33,819 nt of DNA, from contig CANGBQ010000006.1 in the NCBI GenBank assembly GCA_947451985.1, forward strand, positions 1-33,819, written 5' to 3'. The notes under the pieces were generated by a model that saw only the letters and a program-made list of their open reading frames with translations, was not told where the DNA came from and did not search any database. Of the stretch, positions 27,741 to 33,819 are shown in pieces (the first letter of the stretch is position 1; each line of letters opens with the position of its first letter). The stretch is from Chitinophagaceae bacterium (GTDB lineage: Bacteria > Bacteroidota > Bacteroidia > Chitinophagales > Chitinophagaceae). Position numbers and translations under genes: made by a program.

Positions 27741-28793
27741 ATGAATAAAACAAAAAGACTGATGAAACAATTATTGGGCAGAGCATTTTTCTTGTTGACC
27801 ATTGCATTATTGTCATGCAGCAAGAAAAGTGCGCCCATTAATGATATACAGCCTCCCAAAGACCTAACCTTATCGGCCATCGTGAGTACCAATGGAACGG
27901 GCAGCGTGCAATTCACTGCCAGTGCCACCAATGCCACTACTTATGAGTATGCTTTTGGTGATGGCCAATATCAATTGGTTTCTTCTGGCGTTGTAACCTA
28001 TCAGTATGCAGCTACGGGCAATTATACTGTTACGGTGACTGCCAAAAACAGCATAGGTCAAAGCATCAGCCAGTCCACCCAGGTGAGTGTCACCAAAACG
28101 CCTCAGTTGATCTGGTCCGATGAGTTTGAAACAGCCGGCGCCCCCAATACAAACAAATGGGGTTACGATATAGGCACCGGATCGGGCGGTTGGGGCAACA
28201 ACGAACTGCAATATTATACCAATCGCCTGACCAATGCGGTGGTGTCCAACGGCACTTTGCAAATCAATGCACTGAAAGAAACCTACAGTGGTAGCGCTTA
28301 TACTTCGGCCCGATTGCTTACAAAGGACAAGTTTTCTTTTAAGTATGGTAAGGTAGAAGTGAGGGCCAAACTGCCTGCGGGTGTGGGTACCTGGCCTGCC
28401 ATTTGGATGTTGGGCAGTAATATTGGAACCGCTGGATGGCCTGCTTGCGGCGAAATCGATATCATGGAACACAGGGGCAGCGAACTGAATAAGATTTTCA
28501 GCACGGTGCATTACCCCGGTCATTCCGGCGGCGGCGGCGTAGGGTCTACCTTAACCATCGCTGATGCATCCACTGCATTTCATGTATATTCAACCGAATG
28601 GTCGGCTACAAGTATTAAATTTTATGTAGACAATCAATTGATTTTTACATTCCCCAATGACAACACCTTGCCATTCAATCAGAATTTTTTCATTATTCTG
28701 AACGTAGCCATGGGCGGCACTTTTGGTGGAGCAGTTGATCCTGCATTTTCTAACGGGTCAATGGAGATTGACTACGTAAGAGTATATAATTAG
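27741..28793 (+). CDS. PKD-GH16 endo-beta-1,3-glucanase (laminarinase) lipoprotein
   Basis: A 350-residue lipoprotein (ALLSC, C26). The start at 27741 has AGGAG at a 10-base distance; ATG 27735 is too close to it. Residues about 35-120 are a PKD domain (YEYAFGDGQYQLV, YQYAATGNYTVTVTAKN). Residues about 123-350 are a GH16 catalytic domain. GEIDIMEHRG carries the ExDxxE motif, with nucleophile E238, D240 and acid/base E243. Other GH16 marks are KWGYDIGTGSGGWGNNELQYY, LPAGVGTWPAIWMLG and FFIILNVAMGGTFGG. The motif ExDxxE without the kappa-carrageenase or agarase insertions favours laminarinase. It cuts the glucan at the surface before SusCD import. Confidence 0.93.
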   Translation: MNKTKRLMKQLLGRAFFLLTIALLSCSKKSAPINDIQPPKDLTLSAIVSTNGTGSVQFTASATNATTYEYAFGDGQYQLVSSGVVTYQYAATGNYTVTVTAKNSIGQSISQSTQVSVTKTPQLIWSDEFETAGAPNTNKWGYDIGTGSGGWGNNELQYYTNRLTNAVVSNGTLQINALKETYSGSAYTSARLLTKDKFSFKYGKVEVRAKLPAGVGTWPAIWMLGSNIGTAGWPACGEIDIMEHRGSELNKIFSTVHYPGHSGGGGVGSTLTIADASTAFHVYSTEWSATSIKFYVDNQLIFTFPNDNTLPFNQNFFIILNVAMGGTFGGAVDPAFSNGSMEIDYVRVYN

Positions 28794-28850
28794 CATTTGG
28801 CTTTTTTTAATTTTTACCAGATGTTATAGTTTTCTCATAAAAGCAATCAT

Positions 28851-28895
28851 AAGAGTGGATCGTATTTTCTTTTCTAAGTTAGTACCTCCACTTTT
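28851..28895 (+). terminator. Possible weak terminator or processing stem after the GH16 gene
   Basis: A 9-bp stem with one G-T wobble (28851-28859 against 28887-28895) encloses a 27-base loop, and its 3' arm ends in TTTTT. It lies in the 138-bp spacer before GH3. The long loop makes it weak. It might lower, rather than stop, GH3 expression. Confidence 0.25.
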
Positions 28896-28931
28896 TACAT
28901 TTTATCATCTCTGAAGAAGCATATAGGTATT

Positions 28932-31193
28932 ATGAAAAGGCGTTTACAAGCATTGAGTGGTTGTTTGATCATCATCGGCAGTATTTGTTTTTCAAATCTT
29001 GCCGCGCAAACCAATCCTGTCATTGAAAAAAAGATAGATGCATTGTTGCGTCGAATGACCTTGCAGGAAAAGATTGGCCAAATGAATCAATACAATGGTT
29101 TTTGGGAAGCCACTGGTCCGGCTCCAAAAGACGGAGATGCCAAGACAAAGTATGATATGCTTAAAAAAGGATTGATTGGCTCTGTGTTGAATGTAAATGG
29201 TGTTCAAAATGTAAGAAAGCTGCAAGAAATTGCGGTGAAAGAAACCCGCTTGGGTATTCCGTTGATCTTTGGCATGGATGTGATTCATGGACAAAAAACT
29301 ATTTTACCTATCCCATTGGCTGAAGCCTGCAGCTGGGATTTGAAAGCAATCGAACAATCGGCCAGGGTTGCAGCCACAGAAGCTTCGGCTCAGGGTATCA
29401 ACTGGACTTTTGCGCCGATGGTGGATGTGACCCGCGATGCAAGATGGGGAAGGGTGATGGAAGGTGCGGGAGAAGATCCTTACCTCGGTTCCAAAGTAGG
29501 AGTGGCCCGTGTGAAAGGTTTTCAGGGAACGGATTTGGCAGCGAACAATACCATTGCTGCCTGTGCCAAACATTTTGCAGGGTATGGTTTTGTTGAGGCC
29601 GGCAGAGAGTACAACACGGTTGATATAGGCACTTCTACTTTGTATAATATTATATTGCCTCCTTTCAAAGCGTTGGTAGACAACCAGGTTCAAACCGTCA
29701 TGAACGCCTTTAATGTAATCAATGGCATTCCGTCTACCGGAAATGTGATGCTGCAAAAAGACATTTTAAAAAACAAATGGAAATTCAAAGGATTTGTAGT
29801 GTCCGACTGGGCTTCTGGTGCTGAAATGGTTCAGCATGGATTTGCCAAAGACTTGAAAGATGCGGCGGCGATTGCCGTCAATGCAGGATCAGATATGGAC
29901 ATGGAATCTTCTGCCTATATCAAACATTTAGAAGAATTGGTAAAATCCGGCACCGTACCAGTAAAAAACATTGACGAAGCTGTAAGAAGAATATTGAGAG
30001 TAAAATTTTTACTGGGATTGTTTGACGATCCGTACAAATATTGCGACGAGAAAAGAGAAAAAGAAGCTTTGTACAATCCAGCACACCAGTCTAAGGCGTT
30101 GGAAGTGGCCAAAAAATCCATTGTATTGTTAAAGAACGAAGGATCCTTGTTGCCTTTATCTTCCCAACAACAAAAGATTGCCCTGATTGGCGCCCTGGCC
30201 AATGACAACAACAGTCCACTCGGGAGCTGGAGGGTTTGTTCGGATAACAACACCGCTATTCCAGTAGTAGCTGGCATTCAACAGTACACACGCAACTTTA
30301 CTTACGCAAAAGGCGTGACGGTATACCAGGGTATTCACGACTTTATCCACGAAGCGAATATCAATTACACAGACACTACCGGATTTCAGGAAGCCATTGC
30401 ACTGGCGAGTCAATCGCAGGTAGTGGTCATGGTATTGGGCGAATCTGGCTTTCAAACAGGAGAAGGTCGTAGCCGAACCGAGTTGGGTCTTCCGGGGTTG
30501 CAACAACAATTATTGGAGCGTGTGTATGCAGTGAATAAAAACATTGTGTTGGTATTGATGAATGGAAGGCCACTGGCGCTTCCATGGGCAGCCGCACATA
30601 TTCCGGCCATATTGGAATGCTGGCAATTGGGTACCCAAACAGGCAATGCCATTGCAGCTGTTTTATTTGGAAGTTATAATCCATCGGGTAAGTTGGTGAT
30701 GTCTTTTCCTAGATCGGTGGGTCAAGTACCCATTTATTACAACCATTTGTCTACCGGCCGTCCCGATTCTGTTGAACTGGTATTTTGGTCGCATTATTCC
30801 GACGAAAAGAATTCGCCACTCTATCCTTTTGGCTATGGCTTGAGTTATACCACCTTTGCTTACAGCAACCTGAAGGTTCAATCTAGCAATCCCACTGATG
30901 TGCGGGTAAGCGTCACAGTCACCAATAACGGTAATCGAGCCGGAGAAGAAGTGGTGCAGCTATACATTCACGACAAAGTGGCTAGCGTGGCCCGTCCGGT
31001 CAAAGAACTCAAGGGATTCGAGAAAATTACCTTATCTCCTGGACAATCTCAAGAAGTCCAATTTCGATTAACAGACGAAACCTTTGGTTTTTACAACAAC
31101 AACGGACAATTTGTAGTGGAACCCGGCGATTTTGACATCATGGTCGGCACCAATTCTGCTTCTGTTTTGTCGACCCACTACTACAAAAACTAA
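28932..31193 (+). CDS. bglX: GH3 beta-glucosidase (BglX type), exported
   Basis: A 753-residue enzyme that removes terminal glucose from beta-gluco-oligosaccharides. The signal peptide ends LAAQ, so it is periplasmic. The N-terminal TIM barrel (about 37-360) includes IPLIFGMDVIHGQKTI, EGAGEDPYLGSKV, KHFAGYGFVEAGREYNT and GFVVSDWASG, with nucleophile D292. The C-terminal sandwich domain (about 395-620) has the IVLLKNEGSLLPL and EGRSRTELGLPG segments. A fibronectin-like Fn3 domain (about 655-745) ends it, with AGEEVVQLYIHD and PVKELKGFEKI. It follows the SusCD-GH16 genes and finishes digestion of oligosaccharides imported by SusC. The assignment to bglX is by domain layout. Confidence 0.93.
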   Translation: MKRRLQALSGCLIIIGSICFSNLAAQTNPVIEKKIDALLRRMTLQEKIGQMNQYNGFWEATGPAPKDGDAKTKYDMLKKGLIGSVLNVNGVQNVRKLQEIAVKETRLGIPLIFGMDVIHGQKTILPIPLAEACSWDLKAIEQSARVAATEASAQGINWTFAPMVDVTRDARWGRVMEGAGEDPYLGSKVGVARVKGFQGTDLAANNTIAACAKHFAGYGFVEAGREYNTVDIGTSTLYNIILPPFKALVDNQVQTVMNAFNVINGIPSTGNVMLQKDILKNKWKFKGFVVSDWASGAEMVQHGFAKDLKDAAAIAVNAGSDMDMESSAYIKHLEELVKSGTVPVKNIDEAVRRILRVKFLLGLFDDPYKYCDEKREKEALYNPAHQSKALEVAKKSIVLLKNEGSLLPLSSQQQKIALIGALANDNNSPLGSWRVCSDNNTAIPVVAGIQQYTRNFTYAKGVTVYQGIHDFIHEANINYTDTTGFQEAIALASQSQVVVMVLGESGFQTGEGRSRTELGLPGLQQQLLERVYAVNKNIVLVLMNGRPLALPWAAAHIPAILECWQLGTQTGNAIAAVLFGSYNPSGKLVMSFPRSVGQVPIYYNHLSTGRPDSVELVFWSHYSDEKNSPLYPFGYGLSYTTFAYSNLKVQSSNPTDVRVSVTVTNNGNRAGEEVVQLYIHDKVASVARPVKELKGFEKITLSPGQSQEVQFRLTDETFGFYNNNGQFVVEPGDFDIMVGTNSASVLSTHYYKN

Positions 31194-31222
31194 TTCCCGC
31201 TTTTGGATTGTTTTTTATACTG

Positions 31223-31237
31223 ACAACTATCAGTTGT
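31223..31237. promoter_or_regulatory. Short local hairpin, alternative to the long-range stem
   Basis: ACAACT (31223-31228), loop ATC and AGTTGT (31232-31237) make a 6-bp hairpin. Its 3' arm is also the first half of the 31232-31244 repeat arm, so the two structures exclude each other. Confidence 0.35.
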
Positions 31238-31374
31238 ACGGATTCTTTTCGTCATCTATTCTACACGGATATTAAATAGTATTGCCCTGCAGTACAGGTG
31301 TGAGCGTATGACAGAAAACATGAGGTATCTTCAAAGGAAGTAGAACATACCCCAACCCTTTAATCCGTACAACT
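31232..31374. repeat. 13-bp perfect inverted repeat flanking a 117-bp leader segment
   Basis: The arm at 31232-31244 (AGTTGTACGGATT) and the arm at 31362-31374 (AATCCGTACAACT) are exact reverse complements. The second arm ends 4 bases before the kinase start codon, so a stem would cover its ribosome binding region. The 185-bp spacer after GH3 has no gene, and the inner part contains small hairpins such as CCTGCAGTACAGG. Confidence 0.55.
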
Positions 31375-31378
31375 CTCT

Positions 31379-33025
31379 ATGAACCATCGCTTGAGCAATG
31401 ACCATCGTTATGCCAATCAATTTGAAGCATTTTTCAATCATGCTTCTTTGGGTATTATCGTTGTCAACGCTGCCGGAAAAATCGTTTCGGCCAATCCTTT
31501 TTTATTGAATGCATTTGATTATTCCATAGAGGAAGTGATGGGTCAAGCAGTTGAAATGCTCATTCCGGAAAAATTTCGCCATTCGCACATAGCCCATCGG
31601 GCCAATTATGCCGCGCACCCGAGTAATCGGCCAATGGGTTCGGGAAGGAATCTGTTTGGGGTGAAAAAGGATGGCACCGAGTTTCCGGTTGAAATCAGTT
31701 TGAGTCATTTGCAATTAGAGGGTGAACCATTGGTGATCGGGTTCGTTACAGATATTTCTCTTCGTGTCAAAGATGCCGCAGAAATTGTAGCGATTAACCG
31801 TCGCCTGGAAGAGAAGATAGCGGAAAGAACGCAGGAGTTGGAGAAAACGTTAAAGCAATTAGAAGCTTCTAATCATCAATTGGGCCTTGTCAACTCCTAC
31901 CAACAATCCATTATAGACAATGCAGCGGTTATGCTATTTGTGACCAATGCAGATGGCATTATTCAGTTTTTTAATAATGAAGCAGAGAATATCACGGGAT
32001 ATATTCAGGAAGAGATTATTGGAAGTTGTACACCGGTATTGTTTCATGAAAAAGAGGACTTAGAGAGATGCAAACAAGAGCTCTTTGCTGACCATGGCAT
32101 CCTGGTTGCTTCTGATTTGGAGGCCATTACCGAAAAAGCAAAAAAAGATACGTTGAGAAGCATTGAATGCAATTACCTTAAAAAGAATGGGAATGTACTT
32201 CCCGTTTCTGTTACCATCACGCCCGTCTGTAATGATTCAAAAATATTGATCGGTTTTTTAGGTGTGGTGATTGATATTTCTGAAAGGAAGAAGGCTGAAG
32301 CTGAATTGCGTGAGTCATTAAAAAAAGAAAAAAAATTGGGCGAATTGAAAAGCCGATTTGTTTCTATGGCTTCGCACGAATTCAGGACGCCGCTCAGCAC
32401 CGTGCTATCTTCGGCGTACCTAGCCGAAAAATACACCACTACCGAAGAGCAACCCAAAAGAGCCAGGCATTTGCATCGGATTATCTCTTCGGTCAATTCA
32501 CTCACTGAAATCTTGAATGACTTTTTGAGTGTAGGTAAGATCGAAGAAGGAAAAGTACAGGTTCGGGTCAGCGAATTCAACATAAAGACAATCATTACCA
32601 CCTTGGTGTACGACATGCAAACCAATCTAAAAAAAGGGCAGCACGTTCACTACGACCACCAGGGTCCTGAAATCGTTCTGTTAGATGCTACTTTGTTGAA
32701 ACACATCTTGCTCAACTTGTTGTCCAATGCCATCAAATTTTCCTTTGAAGACAGCAATATTATTATTGAAACCAAAGTAGCCCCATCAGAAACCATCCTT
32801 GTTGTTAAAGACCAAGGAATAGGTATTTCTGCTGAAGACCAGGAACACTTGATGGAACGGTTTTTCAGGGCTTCCAATGCCACGAATATTCAAGGAACAG
32901 GCCTAGGCTTGCACATTGTCTCTAAATATGCCGAACAGATGAATGGAAAAATTTATTGTGAGAGCGACATGGATCACGGCACCACTTTTCGAATCATTTT
33001 TAAACCTATAAACGTACCACAATGA
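31379..33025 (+). CDS. PAS-PAS sensor histidine kinase
   Basis: A 548-residue soluble kinase with no membrane helix. PAS 1 (about 12-120) has LIPEKFRHSHIAHR and GVKKDGTEFPVEISL. A coiled coil (about 125-175) leads to PAS 2 (about 177-305, FVTNADGIIQFFNNEA). HisKA has VSMASHEFRTPLSTVLSS, with phosphorylated H333. The HATPase domain has an N box (ILLNLLSNAIKFS), DQGIGIS and GTGLGLHIVSKYAEQM. PAS 1 contains H70 and R90 at places that line up by eye with the haem His and Arg of FixL, but the same residues occur in non-haem PAS. Its stop overlaps the ATG of the response regulator by 4 bases (ATGA), so both are translated together and form one two-component pair. Confidence 0.93.
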   Translation: MNHRLSNDHRYANQFEAFFNHASLGIIVVNAAGKIVSANPFLLNAFDYSIEEVMGQAVEMLIPEKFRHSHIAHRANYAAHPSNRPMGSGRNLFGVKKDGTEFPVEISLSHLQLEGEPLVIGFVTDISLRVKDAAEIVAINRRLEEKIAERTQELEKTLKQLEASNHQLGLVNSYQQSIIDNAAVMLFVTNADGIIQFFNNEAENITGYIQEEIIGSCTPVLFHEKEDLERCKQELFADHGILVASDLEAITEKAKKDTLRSIECNYLKKNGNVLPVSVTITPVCNDSKILIGFLGVVIDISERKKAEAELRESLKKEKKLGELKSRFVSMASHEFRTPLSTVLSSAYLAEKYTTTEEQPKRARHLHRIISSVNSLTEILNDFLSVGKIEEGKVQVRVSEFNIKTIITTLVYDMQTNLKKGQHVHYDHQGPEIVLLDATLLKHILLNLLSNAIKFSFEDSNIIIETKVAPSETILVVKDQGIGISAEDQEHLMERFFRASNATNIQGTGLGLHIVSKYAEQMNGKIYCESDMDHGTTFRIIFKPINVPQ

Positions 33026-33819
33026 AAACAGTACTCTTAATTGAAGACAATGACGCCATCAGAGAAAACACCGCTGAAATTTTAGAGTTGGCCGGCTACA
33101 AAGTATTTACCGCGGCCGACGGGAAATTGGGTGTTGAAACTGCCATCGAAAAACAACCCAATATAATCATCTGCGATATCATGATGCCGGTGTTGGATGG
33201 ATATGGAGTGCTGCACGCCATCCAGAAGAACGAACAGATCAAGAACACGCCGTTTATCTTCTTGACCGCCAAAAGTGAACGCATTGACCTGAGAAAAGGG
33301 ATGGAATTGGGCGCAGACGATTACATCACCAAGCCATTTGATGCTACCGAACTGCTGAATGCAGTAGACAGTCGCTTTAAGAAAATGGCCTTGCTGCAAA
33401 AATCCATTAAGGCAGGCATGGATGGACTGAACGAATTGGTGTTTGAAAGCACTGGCGGTGATGCCTTGCAGTCGATGGTAGCGCACCGAAGTACCAATAC
33501 CTATAAGAAAAAGCAAGTTATTTATGCAGAAGGAAATCATCCTTTGCAATTGTATTACGTATTGAAAGGAAAAATAAAAACTTTTCAATCGAATGATGAT
33601 GGAAAAGATTTGGTAACGGGCTTGTATTCCGCAGGCGACTTTTTAGGATACATTGCGTTGGTACAGGAAACCGTCTATAGAGAAACAGCCGAAGCCATTG
33701 ACGATTGTGAACTGGCCATCATTCCGAAAGAAGAATTTGAAACCTTGCTCCACCACAATAAAGAAGTGGCCCAAAAATTCATCAGCCTGCTCGCCAATAA
33801 TGTTGCTGAAAAGGAAAAG
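33022..33819 (+). CDS. Response regulator fused to a cyclic-nucleotide-binding (Crp/Fnr-type) domain, partial
   Basis: Open from ATG 33022 to the window end (266 codons, no stop). Residues about 1-120 are a receiver domain, with the acidic pocket IEDND (D9, D11), phosphorylated D52 in ICDIMMPVLDGYG, T/K switch residues in FIFLTAKSER and YITKPF. A linker (about 120-155) leads to a cNMP-binding beta-roll (about 160-255) with KKKQVIYAEGNHPLQLYYV, LKGKIKTF and YSAGDFLGYIALVQETVYRETAEA. The helix after this (HHNKEVAQKFISLL) is the usual start of a Crp-type HTH, expected beyond the edge. It is the cognate partner of the upstream kinase. The ligand, if any, is unknown. Confidence 0.9.
   Translation, partial: MKTVLLIEDNDAIRENTAEILELAGYKVFTAADGKLGVETAIEKQPNIIICDIMMPVLDGYGVLHAIQKNEQIKNTPFIFLTAKSERIDLRKGMELGADDYITKPFDATELLNAVDSRFKKMALLQKSIKAGMDGLNELVFESTGGDALQSMVAHRSTNTYKKKQVIYAEGNHPLQLYYVLKGKIKTFQSNDDGKDLVTGLYSAGDFLGYIALVQETVYRETAEAIDDCELAIIPKEEFETLLHHNKEVAQKFISLLANNVAEKEK

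Noticed and set aside
27870-28523. 217-codon open frame on the minus strand across the GH16 gene
   Set aside because: The opposite frame has clear PKD and GH16 motifs; the antisense frame has none.

Overview
The window looks like a piece of a Bacteroidota chromosome, most likely Chitinophagaceae. I infer this from a SusC/SusD pair, a type IX secretion sorting domain, Y_Y_Y/LuxR regulation, many lipoproteins with a Cys-Lys-Lys start, TAnnTTTG-type promoter boxes, weak Shine-Dalgarno signals and moderate GC. No rRNA, tRNA, insertion sequence, integrase or CRISPR array was seen. No stretch over 300 bases lacks a gene.

Region 1 (1-4.2 kb): the N-terminus of a reverse-strand gene at the left edge. 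Then comes a three-gene set of exported proteins of unknown function. Two related secreted proteins (189-743 and 2413-3360) flank a membrane-anchored coiled-coil protein (876-2372). A pseudouridine synthase (RluE type) and a VF530/DUF2132 small protein follow, divergently arranged.

Region 2 (4.2-13.1 kb): a stress-linked stretch. It holds catalase-peroxidase KatG, a lipoprotein, a DUF922 putative Zn protease, a Cys-rich mini-lipoprotein, a DoxX-like membrane protein and a DUF2721 membrane protein. It also holds an internally deleted TonB-dependent receptor, a Cys-containing Rrf2 regulator divergent from a 1-Cys peroxiredoxin, and umuDC. Two intergenic inverted repeats lie exactly where operators would be expected: one overlaps the peroxiredoxin promoter and one abuts the umuD start codon.

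Region 3 (13.1-18.2 kb): an orphan histidine kinase overlaps the gene for a polytopic membrane protein. Next are a small protein ending in a Cys-Pro-rich tail, a large T9SS cargo protein, and an alpha/beta hydrolase lipoprotein with an Ig-like N-terminal domain.

Region 4 (18.2-31.2 kb): a compact polysaccharide utilization locus, probably for a beta-1,3-glucan such as laminarin. It is susC, susD, two glycan-binding-type lipoproteins, a PKD-GH16 endo-glucanase lipoprotein and a GH3 beta-glucosidase, spaced 13-24 bp apart up to the GH16 gene. The divergent regulator is a membrane-spanning protein with a predicted periplasmic beta-propeller and Y_Y_Y domain, a coiled coil and a LuxR-type HTH. 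It has no kinase or receiver, so it resembles a SusR-like one-component sensor rather than a hybrid two-component system. Three TGATGTAGT repeats sit just upstream of the probable susC -7 box and are the best candidate operator.

Region 5 (31.2 kb to end): a PAS-PAS histidine kinase overlaps by 4 bp a response regulator fused to a cyclic-nucleotide-binding (Crp/Fnr-type) domain that runs off the right edge. The leader before the kinase contains a 13-bp perfect inverted repeat whose arms are 117 bp apart and can form two competing stems.
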